NCBI GenBank assembly: GCA_016700335.1
Contig: CP065014.1
Coordinates: 1,277,001 to 1,341,000 of the forward strand
Reading direction: 5' to 3'
Length of the DNA stretch: 64,000 nt
Source: Chlorobiota bacterium
Lineage (GTDB): Bacteria > Bacteroidota > Ignavibacteria > OLB7
Part shown: positions 44,568 to 54,484 of the stretch, piece by piece
How positions within the stretch are numbered: the stretch's first letter is position 1
Layout of the letters: each line of letters starts with the position of its first letter
Position numbers and translations under genes: made by a program
Notes under the pieces: generated by a model
Database searches by the model: none
Told to the model about the DNA's origin: nothing
What the model saw: the letters and a program-made list of their open reading frames with translations, nothing else

Positions 44568-45737
44568 ATGAGTATCTCGGTACAACTTTCGCTCGATTTC
44601 AAGCCATATCCAGATTCAAATAATTTAGGATTTGGTAAGTATTTTGCCGATCATATGTTTTGTATGGATTTTGTAAGTGAGGATGGTTGGGTTAATCCTA
44701 AAATAATACCATATTCAGAATTTAAAGTTTCACCATCAAACTTAACTTTTCATTATGGGCAGACAGTTTTTGAAGGGTTAAAAGCATTTAAATGGAAAGA
44801 TGGTTCAGTAAATATATTTAGATTAAATGATCATATAAAAAGATTAGCTCATTCAGCTGAAAGGTTGTGTATACCTAAGTTCAATGAAGAATTAGTTATT
44901 GAAGCCTGTAAGTTACTTGTTGACATAGATAATAATTGGGTTCCAAAGTCAGAGGGAACTTCATTATATCTACGACCAATAATATTAGCAGATGATGATG
45001 CATTAGGAGTAAGACCTTCAAATAATTATAAGTTGTTTATAATAACATCACCTGTTGGGAATTACTATTCAAAAGGACATGCACCAACTAAAATTCTAGT
45101 TGAAGAAAGTTATGCAAGAGTAGCACATGGAGGTTTGGGTGAAGCTAAGACTGCAGCAAATTATGCAGCTTCATTGTTAGCTGCAGAAAAAGCAAAATCT
45201 ATTGGATATGATCAAGTGTTATGGTTAGATTCTATTAACCATGAATATATAGAAGAAGTTGGAACAATGAATATATTTTTTGTTTTGAATGGGACGAAAG
45301 GAGATACATTAGTAACACCTCCATTAGATGGTACAATTTTGCATGGAATAACAAGAAAAACTGTTCTAGAAATTGCAAGGGAGTGGGGAGTTAACGTTGA
45401 AGAAAGATTAATTACAATTGCTGATATATCCAATGCGTTTGATAATGGAACTCTAAAAGAAGTATTTGGTAGTGGCACTGCAGCAGTTATTTCTCAGGTT
45501 GGAGAGCTTTCTTATAAAGGTAAGAATATGATAATTATTGAACAACCAAATTCGTTAAGGTCTAGGCTTTTTGATGCTATTTCAAACATACAACACGGAA
45601 TTGAATCAGATAACTTTAATAGATTAACAAAAATTGAACATCACAATTTTGATAGATCAAAACTTAGAAAAGATTCCATTGATGATTTAAAGTTTGTTCA
45701 AGATGTTATTGAAGTTAAATCAAGATTAGCACATTAG
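44568..45737 (+). CDS. ilvE: Branched-chain amino-acid aminotransferase
   Basis: 389-residue class-IV PLP aminotransferase for the last step of leucine, isoleucine and valine synthesis. Seen: NLTFHYGQTVFEGLKAFKW, LYLRPIILADDDALGVRPS, the PLP lysine in LGEAKTAANYA (Lys194), QVLWLDS, EEVGTMNIFFVLNG and PPLDGTILHGITR. The frame is open upstream to a TTG at 44508, but the ATG at 44568 gives the normal family N-terminus and spares the promoter. A 114-residue unknown gene follows by 30 nt. Confidence 0.95.
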   Translation: MSISVQLSLDFKPYPDSNNLGFGKYFADHMFCMDFVSEDGWVNPKIIPYSEFKVSPSNLTFHYGQTVFEGLKAFKWKDGSVNIFRLNDHIKRLAHSAERLCIPKFNEELVIEACKLLVDIDNNWVPKSEGTSLYLRPIILADDDALGVRPSNNYKLFIITSPVGNYYSKGHAPTKILVEESYARVAHGGLGEAKTAANYAASLLAAEKAKSIGYDQVLWLDSINHEYIEEVGTMNIFFVLNGTKGDTLVTPPLDGTILHGITRKTVLEIAREWGVNVEERLITIADISNAFDNGTLKEVFGSGTAAVISQVGELSYKGKNMIIIEQPNSLRSRLFDAISNIQHGIESDNFNRLTKIEHHNFDRSKLRKDSIDDLKFVQDVIEVKSRLAH

Positions 45738-45767
45738 TTTTTTAGTTAAAATAATTGTTTATATAAA

Positions 45768-46112
45768 TTGAAGAATAACAAAGAATATGATAGTGTTATT
45801 AATGAGTATAATATTGAATTTGATAGTTGTAAAAAATCATTTTTAGAAAATAAAATTGCAAAATCTAGAGTTTGTGCCAGAAGGGCAATTGGAATATTGG
45901 TTAGACGCAAAGCAGAATTAGATGATGGGTTTTATGGTGTTAACTCTTTAGAAAATTTAAATTATTTTTCAAATAAAAAATTTCCAATTGATGTAAATGA
46001 AGCTGCATCAAGATTACAAGGTGGTGAAAGAAGTAAAATTCAAGGTGAATTATTTTCAGATAAACCATTAGATGACTTATTAATTTTAACCTCTTTTCTA
46101 TTCAATAATTAA
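45768..46112 (+). CDS. Hypothetical helical protein
   Basis: 114-residue protein from a TTG start (no ATG is available in frame). It appears mostly helical: CKKSFLENKIAKSRVCARRAIGILVRRKAEL, then YGVNSLENLNYFSNKKFPIDVNEAASRLQGG and a C-terminal LDDLLILTSFLF. No signal peptide. The RVCARRA helix gives a HEPN-like impression but no catalytic motif was found. It lies between ilvE and dsbD (14-nt gap to dsbD), in the same direction. Confidence 0.65.
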   Translation: MKNNKEYDSVINEYNIEFDSCKKSFLENKIAKSRVCARRAIGILVRRKAELDDGFYGVNSLENLNYFSNKKFPIDVNEAASRLQGGERSKIQGELFSDKPLDDLLILTSFLFNN

Positions 46113-46125
46113 ACAACTATTATAT

Positions 46126-48156
46126 ATGTCAAATGTTAGAAGTCTTTTACTAATTGCTTTATTTAGTTTTATAATTACTAATTTACATGTTAATAGTCAA
46201 GAAAATAAAAATGTTAAATGGACTATTTTAACACCATCAATAAATTGTAAAGTTGGTGATGTTGTAAAAATTAAGATTGAGGGTAAGATTGCAAAAAAAT
46301 CACATGTTTATTCATTAAAAAAATATCCAGATAGTCTATTAGGTCCACAATCTACTATTATTGTTTCTGGTGATAGTTCTAAGTTTGTATTATTTGGTGA
46401 AGTATCAGGACCTGAATCTATTAAACATAAAGATCCTAATTTTGATAATTTAATAACTGAATATTGGGAAGGCGATGTATTATTGGAAATACCATTAAAA
46501 ATTCTTCCAACAGCAAAAGCTGGTAAAAATAAAGACTCTATTGTTGTTACTTTTATGTCATGCGATGATAAATCTTGCATGCCTCCTACAGATGTCGTTT
46601 TGAAGTTTGATTTAGAAGTATCAGATGGTGGTTTAAATAATCAAAGTAATGTTATCAATTCAGACCATACAGCAATATCTAAGGATAAAGAAGCAGCCTT
46701 AAAAAAAAAAGAAGTACTTCTAAGAACAAAAGCACTAAGCACATCAACAGGAAGTGATGATTTTGATAATGCTAAGAAGGAAGGATTTTGGTCTTTCATT
46801 TTAGTTTGTATGGCAGCTGGTTTTGGATCAATTTTCTTACCATGCGTTTACCCAATTATTCCAATCACAATTTCATTTTTCACTAAAAGAAATCATGCAA
46901 CTCATAAGCAAGCCATAAAAGATGTAAGCTATTATGCATTGGGTATTATTTTAACTTTCACATTAGTTGGAGTATTAGTATCAGTATTATTTGGTGCTTC
47001 AAAGTTAAATGAATTTGTATCTAATCCATTCGTAAACATAATAATTGCATTAATTTTCATAGCTTTAGCATTTAGTTTATGGGGTGCATTCGAATTACAA
47101 TTACCAAGATCAATTGTAGACAAGTTAAATAAAAATGCAACTGAAAATAAGGATAGTCCATTAGGTGTTATTATAATGGGTATAGTTTTTGCATTAACTT
47201 CATTTAGTTGCACAGGGGCAGTTCTTGCGAGTTTGTTAAGGCTATCAGCAGATGGAGATTGGACATGGGCATTAGCAGGAATGGCAGCATTCTCATTTGT
47301 ATTCTCTTTGCCATTTATACTTTTTGGTTTGTTCCCATCATTGTTAAAATCTATACCAAAATCAGGTGGATGGATGAATGCAATTAAAATTGTATTTGGA
47401 TTTTTAGAGATTGCTGCAGCTGTAAAATATTTATCAAGTGCAGATTTAGTTTGGGAATCTGGAATTTTAACGCGTGAAGTAGTTTTAGCGATTTGGATAA
47501 CAGTTTCTTTAATGACTGGACTTTATTTGATTGGAGTATACAGATTTACACATGATTCTGTTGTAGATAAGATAGGAGTGCCAAGAGCAATATTTGCATT
47601 GCTTTTTATCTTTATGGCTTTTAGAATGGTGCCTGGTATGTTTGGAGAAGAGTTAGGTGAAATGGACGCATTATTACCTCCACAGAATTATCCTGGAATA
47701 GGGAATACATCAATTTTTGCAAGTGTTTTAAATAATTCAAATAAAATATCTTCAAATGAAATAACTAGCCACTTATTAACAAATGCAAAATTAGAAGATG
47801 GTTGGATTGTTGATGATTTAGAACTTGGATTGAAATATGCTAAGGAAGTTAAGAAAAATGTATTTATTGATTTTACAGGTTATCAATGTACTAATTGCAG
47901 ATGGATGGAAAAAAATATGTTCCCAAAAGCAAAGATAGAACAACTCATGAAGAAATATGTTTTAGTTAGAATGTATACTGATAGAAGGGACTCTGTAAAC
48001 TTAAGTAATAGGAAAATGGAAAATGATAAATTTGGAACAATTGCAATGCCATTCTATGTAATAGTCAATTCAAATAATGAAACAATTTCAACTTTCCCTG
48101 GATTAACTAGAGAGGAAGATGATTTTGCAAAGTTTTTAAGTAAAGGTTTGCAATAA
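46126..48156 (+). CDS. dsbD: Thiol:disulfide interchange protein DsbD
   Basis: 676-residue DsbD that carries reducing power from cytoplasmic thioredoxin to the periplasm, for cytochrome c assembly and copper-protein maturation. It has the full three-part plan: signal peptide and N-terminal domain with Cys146 and Cys151 (SCDDKSC), a central eight-helix domain with FLPCVYPIIPI and SFSCTGAVLAS, and a C-terminal thioredoxin domain with CTNC (588-591) in DFTGYQCTNCRWMEKNMF. It could support the cytochromes and NosZ in this genome. Confidence 0.95.
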   Translation: MSNVRSLLLIALFSFIITNLHVNSQENKNVKWTILTPSINCKVGDVVKIKIEGKIAKKSHVYSLKKYPDSLLGPQSTIIVSGDSSKFVLFGEVSGPESIKHKDPNFDNLITEYWEGDVLLEIPLKILPTAKAGKNKDSIVVTFMSCDDKSCMPPTDVVLKFDLEVSDGGLNNQSNVINSDHTAISKDKEAALKKKEVLLRTKALSTSTGSDDFDNAKKEGFWSFILVCMAAGFGSIFLPCVYPIIPITISFFTKRNHATHKQAIKDVSYYALGIILTFTLVGVLVSVLFGASKLNEFVSNPFVNIIIALIFIALAFSLWGAFELQLPRSIVDKLNKNATENKDSPLGVIIMGIVFALTSFSCTGAVLASLLRLSADGDWTWALAGMAAFSFVFSLPFILFGLFPSLLKSIPKSGGWMNAIKIVFGFLEIAAAVKYLSSADLVWESGILTREVVLAIWITVSLMTGLYLIGVYRFTHDSVVDKIGVPRAIFALLFIFMAFRMVPGMFGEELGEMDALLPPQNYPGIGNTSIFASVLNNSNKISSNEITSHLLTNAKLEDGWIVDDLELGLKYAKEVKKNVFIDFTGYQCTNCRWMEKNMFPKAKIEQLMKKYVLVRMYTDRRDSVNLSNRKMENDKFGTIAMPFYVIVNSNNETISTFPGLTREEDDFAKFLSKGLQ

Positions 48157-48175
48157 CATTTTTAAATAATAATTT

Positions 48176-48208
48176 AGTTTGATTTATATGAAAATTTTTA
48201 ATCAAACT
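48176..48208 (+). terminator. Terminator of dsbD
   Basis: AGTTTGATT (48176-48184) pairs with AATCAAACT (48200-48208) over a 15-nt loop and is followed by a run of nine T. It overlaps by two bases the stop codon of the converging gene. Confidence 0.85.
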
Positions 48209-49076
48209 ATTTTTTTTTAAAGGGTGAAATACTTTGATTTATAAAAGTTTTTGGATAATCTTCTACCCCATCAAAACCTAACTCAATATCACGTCCATCA
48301 TAAGGTATATAATTTGTTTTAAATATATAATCCCAAATACTTAATGATATACCAAAATTAATTCCATTTTTTAAATTTGGTAAAAATTTTGCATGATGCC
48401 AAATATGCATTTTGGGATTGTTTAGAATATATTTTAAAGGACCATAAGATAAGTTTATGTTTGAATGATTTAGGTGTCCTATCGCTAATGCAATAATATG
48501 AATAATTATAAAATCACTTAAACCGAAACCGATCATTGATAGAGGAATGAATTGTAATCCCTTATAAATTATTGTTTCAAACCAATGGTATCTCAAGTGT
48601 GCTGAAAACCCCATTTCCATAACTGAATGATGTACCTTATGAAATTCCCACAAAAATTTATTTTTATGTAATAACCTATGAATATTCCATTGGATAAAAT
48701 CAGTTAAAATAAACATAATTAATAGTTGAAACCATTTAGGTGTATTAAACAATTTAATTGCAACTAAGTTCTGTAAACCAAAACTTGATAAAATGTTATT
48801 CCAAATATTAACAGCAATATCAGATATTGCATTAAACCCAATCAATGAAAACAAGAAGAAATTAAAAAACATATAAAATCCATCTAACCAAAAGTCGGTT
48901 CTAATTTTGTTTTGTTCTTTCCTCCATGGATTCATAACTTCAATCAACCAAGTAATGATTGATATAAGAATCAACCAATAAAAATAATTACTCCATGATG
49001 GATTTAAAATCTCATTAATCAAGTATTGAGAGTAATTTTTATAAGATGCAGAAATTATATTTATATAAGTTTCCAT
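48207..49076 (-). CDS. Fatty-acid hydroxylase (sterol desaturase) family membrane protein
   Basis: 289-residue di-iron membrane enzyme. The histidine boxes are all present: HRLLH and HKVHH (in NIHRLLHKNKFLWEFHKVHH), HLNH and HIWHH. Several predicted helices flank them (about 35-52, 70-90, 115-132, 180-210). Such enzymes hydroxylate or desaturate lipids, carotenoids or hopanoid-like molecules. Its substrate is not clear; a role on the isoprenoids from hpnC/hpnD products is only possible, not shown. Confidence 0.9.
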   Translation of the reverse strand: METYINIISASYKNYSQYLINEILNPSWSNYFYWLILISIITWLIEVMNPWRKEQNKIRTDFWLDGFYMFFNFFLFSLIGFNAISDIAVNIWNNILSSFGLQNLVAIKLFNTPKWFQLLIMFILTDFIQWNIHRLLHKNKFLWEFHKVHHSVMEMGFSAHLRYHWFETIIYKGLQFIPLSMIGFGLSDFIIIHIIALAIGHLNHSNINLSYGPLKYILNNPKMHIWHHAKFLPNLKNGINFGISLSIWDYIFKTNYIPYDGRDIELGFDGVEDYPKTFINQSISPFKKK

Positions 49077-49247
49077 AATATTTAAAGGAAAAATTGATAC
49101 AATAATCTAATGTAAACTTATGAGTTAATGGTAAATTAAAAATCTCAATTAGTTATTGTTAAAAACTCATCAGATATAATTCAAAAATAAAAAATTCTTA
49201 AATACGTTCTTTAGGGAATAATCCAATTAACAAACTTTATTGCAAAA

Positions 49248-50549
49248 TTGTTTTTAGTAATTGCTTTTTCAATACTGATACTATTATTTTATTTTCAAAT
49301 ATCAATTTATAAAAGATTACGAATCAGATTCAAAAATCTTTTAGCAATTAAGATATTAAATATAACATCAATAGTTGCTATGTTGATAATGGATTTGCCA
49401 ATTATATATAATTTTTTAATTTATAAAATTTGGCATCCATTATTTATGGATAAATTTTTAGAAAAATTATTTCCAGTTTTTACTATTTTTCATATTAATA
49501 GTTTAATCTTAGGTGGTGGATTTTTAATTTGGGATAAGTTTATTAATTCTAAAATTCGAAAGTATAGAAAGGAAAAAAGTGTCAAGAATTTAACAAGTTC
49601 TAAGCATGAGATTCTTATTGAAAACGAAATTCAAAAAAAAACTCAAAGTTCAAATAAAAAAAATATTATAGAATTGAATAGAAGATCTTTTATAAAAACT
49701 ACAGGGATAGCATTAGGTACTGGGCTAATAGCCAGTAAAACCCTAAACGCAATGAATACTACATTTGATTTTATAATAATTAACAAAAAGTATAGAATCC
49801 CTGGACTTCCTGAAAACTTTAAAGGATTAAAAATTGCTTTTATTTCAGATGTTCATTCATCTGTTTACATGCAAAAACCTCAAATGAAAAAATATGTTTC
49901 TGAAGTAATGAAACTTAAAGCTGATGTAATTTTTGTGACTGGTGATTTTGTAAATAGTAAAGTTTCTGAAGTTTATCCCTTTGCTGAAGTATTTACAGAT
50001 TTGAAAGCTCCTATGGGTGTTTTTGGCGTTACTGGGAATCATGATTATTATAGTGGAGATATAGAAACTGTTGTAAAGGAGATTGAACAATGTGGTATTA
50101 AAATATTGCGAAATGAAAATTTATCTTTAGAACGAAATGGTGAAAAGATACATTTGTTAGGTATTGATGATAAATATAGTAAGTCGGTACAAGAATATGT
50201 GGAGACTGGAAAAACAGAAATTGGAGCAGTTGAGAATTTGATAAAAGGTATTCCGGAAGTTGAGAAAAAAATTCTTTTATGTCATAAACCATATTACTTT
50301 GATGACTATGCTAAACTAGGTATGGATTTGGTATTAAGTGGTCATACTCATGGAGGTCAACTTGTTTTTGCAAAATTTGGAAATATCCCAATTTCATTTG
50401 CAACAATAATATCGAAGTATGTTGCAGGGGCATATAGAACAAAATCAAATCCTGAATCATTGTTGTATGTAAATTCCGGTTTAGCAGCAGTAGGTATTCC
50501 AGTAAGGCTCAATTGTCCACCTGAGATTTCTTTAATAACACTAGGATAA
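49248..50549 (+). CDS. Membrane-anchored metallophosphoesterase
   Basis: 433 residues from a TTG start. Residues about 1-110 contain three hydrophobic helices. A charged linker then leads to a twin-arginine-like motif (NRRSFIKTTGIALGTGL, about 148-165). The calcineurin-like domain follows: FISDVHSS, VFVTGDFVNS, GVTGNHDYYSG, LLCHKPYYF, VLSGHTHGGQL. The metal-binding residues are complete. It resembles YkuE/YaeI-type phosphoesterases. The internal Tat-like motif is unusual for a protein that already has N-terminal helices. Confidence 0.88.
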   Translation: MFLVIAFSILILLFYFQISIYKRLRIRFKNLLAIKILNITSIVAMLIMDLPIIYNFLIYKIWHPLFMDKFLEKLFPVFTIFHINSLILGGGFLIWDKFINSKIRKYRKEKSVKNLTSSKHEILIENEIQKKTQSSNKKNIIELNRRSFIKTTGIALGTGLIASKTLNAMNTTFDFIIINKKYRIPGLPENFKGLKIAFISDVHSSVYMQKPQMKKYVSEVMKLKADVIFVTGDFVNSKVSEVYPFAEVFTDLKAPMGVFGVTGNHDYYSGDIETVVKEIEQCGIKILRNENLSLERNGEKIHLLGIDDKYSKSVQEYVETGKTEIGAVENLIKGIPEVEKKILLCHKPYYFDDYAKLGMDLVLSGHTHGGQLVFAKFGNIPISFATIISKYVAGAYRTKSNPESLLYVNSGLAAVGIPVRLNCPPEISLITLG

Positions 50550-50605
50550 AAGTAATTATCTAAAAGAAATATTATTATTTATAACCAAGTTTAGATTGAT
50601 TAATT

Positions 50606-51901
50606 TCATTTTTTCCTTGATTCAATACCATTACTATTAAAAACTTTTATAGTAATCGTTCTATATTTTTCTGATCCAGTAAAATTTAGTATAGCAAAAT
50701 TTCTACAACCAACCCAAGTATTTGAAACCCTTAAAACATTTATTTCTGTTGAATCTCTTCTTGAAGTTGAGTTTAAAGGAGAGCAAGTTTAATCATAAAG
50801 TGGGTATGTTCCAATTCTATCCAATTTGGATAATTCAGTAATATGCCTGTCACCACTAAAAAAAACAACTCCTTTTATTCCTTCATTTAAAATTAGATCA
50901 ATAATTTTTTGTCTTTCTTCTGGATAAGTGGAATAATTTTCATATTTGGCAACAGGATTTAACAATTGGTCACTTAAAGCAATTATTTTAAATTTCGAAT
51001 TTGATGAAGATAATTTATCAATCAACCATTCAATTTGTTTATCTCCCAAAATTTGTCTATTACCAGTTTTTCTATTATTTGGAGATCTATTCCAACTATC
51101 ATCTAATAAAAAAATTCTACATCAGCTCATTGAAAACTTATACAAATTCCACGTAAATTTTTTGTACCATAACCTGGATTAGACCAAGATACCGGAAATG
51201 CCTTTAAAGTTTTTTCTTTATGTGTAAATCCTCTGTCAGCATCATTTGGTCTATAATCGTGATCATCCCAGATAGTATAATTATGTATATTAGCAAATAG
51301 TAGTTGAAGTTCTTTTAGGCTTTTACCATGAGTGAACCTATAACAAATACCTGTCCATGTATTCCAGTCCGATTCTCTTAAATAATCATTATCTCCTAAC
51401 CACAACATAGCGTCTGGTTTTTTTTAACTAACTTGAAGAGTATATTTCATATTTACCACCATAATGTTTTCCTGGTCTGTCATATAATGAATCATTTATA
51501 TATTCACAACTCCCAACAGCAATTGAGAAATTGGGAGGACCTGATCTATTTTGCCATAAAACTTGTGATTGAAACTCAAATGGATAATTTCTAACTATTA
51601 ACTTATCATCAATTATTAATTCATAAGAATATTTTTTTGAAGGTAAAACTTTATCAGCAATTAAATGAACAATACATGCTGAATCGGTTTCTAAATAACT
51701 AGATTTTGTATTAAAAATTTCACTTTTATCACCATTTACCCAATATCTAATATATACTTTTGCAGGAGTTTTAGTTTGAACCCATAACATTACTTCTTTC
51801 ATTTCAGAATACCCAACCATAGGACCTGATTGAAGGTTATCATCTTGTGAAAACAAACTTAAAATTAAAAATAAATAAATAAAAAATATTGATGATTTCA
51901 T
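50606..51901 (-). pseudogene. PhoD-like phosphodiesterase, broken by several lesions
   Basis: The signal peptide and N-terminal domain (51428-51901) end at a TAG. The catalytic part resumes in a different frame (MLWLGDNDYLRESDWNTWTG, IWDDHDYRPNDADRGF) to a TGA at about 51127. A further shift in a T run (about 51107-51113) leads into ILGDKQIEWLIDKLSSS, VVFFSGDRHITEL and PLYD, ended by TAA at about 50789. The frame then continues to TGA at 50606 (TCSPLNSTSRRDS). Two frameshifts and two in-frame nonsense codons inactivate it. The fragments match alkaline phosphatase D family proteins. Confidence 0.88.
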
Positions 51902-51985
51902 ATATAAAATTTTAGTTAAGATATTTTTCAGATGTTTGTAACAAATTTAAATATATTAAATATCAAAAAATACATTTTACTATTA

Positions 51986-52822
51986 ATGCAGAATTTAAAA
52001 AACAAAATTGAAGAATTATTTGCCTTACCATTCAACGAAAAATATAAAGTTGATTCTATTGAAACTTTTAAAGAGTTAAAGAATTTTCTAAATGATGGTT
52101 CTGTTAGAAGTGCAGAGAAAGATTCAACAGGGAAGTGGATTGTAAATCAATGGGTAAAACGTGGTATATTAATTGGTTTTAGATATGGTAACAACATAAA
52201 TATGTCAGTTGGTGAGTTGTCTTTTTTTGATAAAGATACATTGCCATTAAGAAAATTTTCGTTGCAAGATGGAGTAAGGATTGTTCCAGGTGGCTCTTCA
52301 GTTAGAGATGGAGCTTATGTTGCACAAGGAGTTATATGTATGCCACCAATGTACATAAATATTGGGTCTTATGTTGATGAAGGTACTCTAGTTGATTCTC
52401 ATGCATTGGTTGGAACTTGTGCACAAATTGGTAAAAGAGTCCATTTAAGTGCTGCAGCTCAAATAGGTGGCGTTCTAGAACCTATTGGAGCTAACCCAGT
52501 AATTATTGAAGATGATGTAATGGTTGGAGGAAATTGCGGAATTTATGAAGGTACAATTGTAAGGAAAAGAGCTGTTTTAGCAAGTGGAGTTGTTTTAACT
52601 GGTTCTTCTAAAGTATTTGATATTGTTAATAATAAAGTTATTACATCAATTGAAGGAAGTACACTAGAAATTCCAGAAGGAGCAGTTGTTGTGAATGGTT
52701 CTAGAGCTATAAAATCAGAATTTGGTTTGGATAATATGTTATCGATTTCTACACCAATAATTATCAAATATAGAGATGATAAAACTGATGCTAAAACTGC
52801 TTTAGAATCTGCTTTAAGATAG
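51986..52822 (+). CDS. dapD: Tetrahydrodipicolinate N-succinyltransferase
   Basis: 278-residue enzyme of lysine/diaminopimelate synthesis. Left-handed beta-helix hexapeptides run through GSSVRDGAYVAQGVICMPPMYINIGSYVDEGTLVDSHALVG to DDVMVGGNCGIYEGTIVRKRAVLASGVVLTGSSKV. An in-frame ATG at 51932 would add 18 residues that are not typical; the start at 51986 gives the usual N-terminus (QNLKNKIEELFALP). aroK and aroB follow in the same direction. Confidence 0.95.
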   Translation: MQNLKNKIEELFALPFNEKYKVDSIETFKELKNFLNDGSVRSAEKDSTGKWIVNQWVKRGILIGFRYGNNINMSVGELSFFDKDTLPLRKFSLQDGVRIVPGGSSVRDGAYVAQGVICMPPMYINIGSYVDEGTLVDSHALVGTCAQIGKRVHLSAAAQIGGVLEPIGANPVIIEDDVMVGGNCGIYEGTIVRKRAVLASGVVLTGSSKVFDIVNNKVITSIEGSTLEIPEGAVVVNGSRAIKSEFGLDNMLSISTPIIIKYRDDKTDAKTALESALR

Positions 52823-52894
52823 ATAACTCTTTTAGATGTAAATTAGTTAAAATTATTATTTACTGTTATCAAATACAAAACAAATATAATTTGG

Positions 52895-53386
52895 TTGATG
52901 GGTCCTTCTGGTTCCGGCAAAACCACAATTGGTAGATTGCTGTCAGATAAAATTTGTGGGACATTCTTTGACATAGATCAAATAATAATTGAAAAAGAAA
53001 AGAAAACTATTTCAGAAATATTTGAAATGAAAGGAGTAAATTATTTTAGAGAAAAAGAAGTTGAGGTTGTTAAAAACTTGAACTATTCTTGTGATTATAT
53101 AAATATAGTTTCATTAGGTGGGGGTTCTATCACTCAAAGCTATATACTTGATTCAATTAATTCTAAAGGACTAAAAATATATCTTGAAGTTGATGTTGAA
53201 ACTGCTATAAATAGAATTTCAAATTTTAAAGATAGACCATTGTTATTGTATGATAAACCAGAAATAGCTTGGACTGAATTATTTGTAAAAAGAAAAACAA
53301 TTTATGAAAATTGTGATTTAAAAATTAATTCTGATAATAGTATTGATGAGATTTGCAAGCAAATTATTGAATTTATAACAAATTGA
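52895..53386 (+). CDS. aroK: Shikimate kinase (start uncertain)
   Basis: P-loop kinase that phosphorylates shikimate. Seen: GPSGSGKTT Walker A, FFDIDQIIIEKE, YFREKEVEVV (substrate Arg), SLGGGS and NFKDRPLLLYDKP (lid). As read from TTG (52895) or ATG (52898) the protein begins directly at the P-loop and lacks the first beta strand. That strand is encoded just upstream in frame (TNIIWL, 52880-52897), with no ATG, GTG or TTG before the TAG at 52844. A non-standard start (ATC, ATT or ATA) is likely, or a base error. aroB starts 4 nt after its stop. Confidence 0.88.
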   Translation: MMGPSGSGKTTIGRLLSDKICGTFFDIDQIIIEKEKKTISEIFEMKGVNYFREKEVEVVKNLNYSCDYINIVSLGGGSITQSYILDSINSKGLKIYLEVDVETAINRISNFKDRPLLLYDKPEIAWTELFVKRKTIYENCDLKINSDNSIDEICKQIIEFITN

Positions 53387-53390
53387 AGTA

Positions 53391-54443
53391 ATGTTTTTTA
53401 ATTTTAATGATTCAAGTACTGAAGTTCTTTTTTATGAAGATATAAAATCTATTATTAAATCAATTATTTTAACAGAAAACAATTATTATTTAATTGATAA
53501 AAATGTTTATAGAATATATAATGATGAATTTAAAGAGTTAAAGAATGTCTTTGTATTAGATCCAATTGAATCTAATAAAGATATTAATAGTTTAATAAAA
53601 ATTGTTGAATTTTTAAAAAAGAAAAAATGCAATAAAAAAAGTTTGCTTATTAGTATCGGCGGTGGGTTAACTTGTGATTTAGGAGGTTTTGTATCATCAG
53701 TATTTTTAAGAGGGATTAAATCTTGTTATATACCAACAACCCTTACAGCTTTTGTAGATGCAGCTTTAGGTGGGAAAACTGGAATAAATTTTAGTGGAAT
53801 AAAAAATTATTTAGGTACATTTAATCATCCAACTAAAGTTTTACTTACTACAAAGTTCTTGCAAAGTTTAAATGTAACTGAGTTAAAATCAGGACTAGTT
53901 GAATCTTTAAAAATGGGAATAGTACTTAACAAAAAATTATTTGAATTAATAGTTCTAGAAGCTTCAAATATTTTTAACAAAAATCTAAATAATAACATAT
54001 TATCTTTAATTAAACTATCAATTAAAACTAAAATGAAGGTTGTTGAAATGGATTTTAAAGATAAAAATGTAAGAATGAGCCTAAACTTTGGACATAGTTT
54101 TGGTCATGCTTTAGAGCAATATTATGAAAACAAAATATCTCATGGTCAGGCAGTAGCATATGGTATAAAAGCAGCAACTTATTTTGCTTTAAATATCGAA
54201 TTGATTAAACAAGATAGATTTGATATTATAATCAAACAAATAGATCTATTAATTGAAAAATTTAATTTTGAAAATGTGGATATAAATTTACTTATAGATA
54301 AAATGACTTTTGATAAAAAAAATAATATTAATGGAATTACTATTATATTACCGATTGAAAAAACTGGATACAAGATATTAGAAACTAACGATAAAAATTT
54401 ATTAAAAGAAAGTTTTAAATTTGCATTGGGTTCAATTCGTTGA
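53391..54443 (+). CDS. aroB: 3-dehydroquinate synthase
   Basis: 350-residue NAD- and metal-dependent enzyme, second step of the shikimate pathway. Motifs: SIGGGLTCDLGGFVSSVFLRGI, YIPTTLTAFVDAALGGKTGINF, KNYLGTFNHP, SLNFGHSFGHALEQ and HGQAVAYGI. It lies 4 nt after aroK, which acts later in the same pathway, so the pair is co-expressed. Confidence 0.96.
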   Translation: MFFNFNDSSTEVLFYEDIKSIIKSIILTENNYYLIDKNVYRIYNDEFKELKNVFVLDPIESNKDINSLIKIVEFLKKKKCNKKSLLISIGGGLTCDLGGFVSSVFLRGIKSCYIPTTLTAFVDAALGGKTGINFSGIKNYLGTFNHPTKVLLTTKFLQSLNVTELKSGLVESLKMGIVLNKKLFELIVLEASNIFNKNLNNNILSLIKLSIKTKMKVVEMDFKDKNVRMSLNFGHSFGHALEQYYENKISHGQAVAYGIKAATYFALNIELIKQDRFDIIIKQIDLLIEKFNFENVDINLLIDKMTFDKKNNINGITIILPIEKTGYKILETNDKNLLKESFKFALGSIR

Positions 54444-54484
54444 TATTCGAATTATTAAATTGAAAACTATGTCATAATTACATT

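Noticed and set aside
51932..51985. ATG at 51932 as the start of dapD
   Set aside because: It adds an atypical hydrophobic leader; the ATG at 51986 gives the family's usual length and N-terminus.
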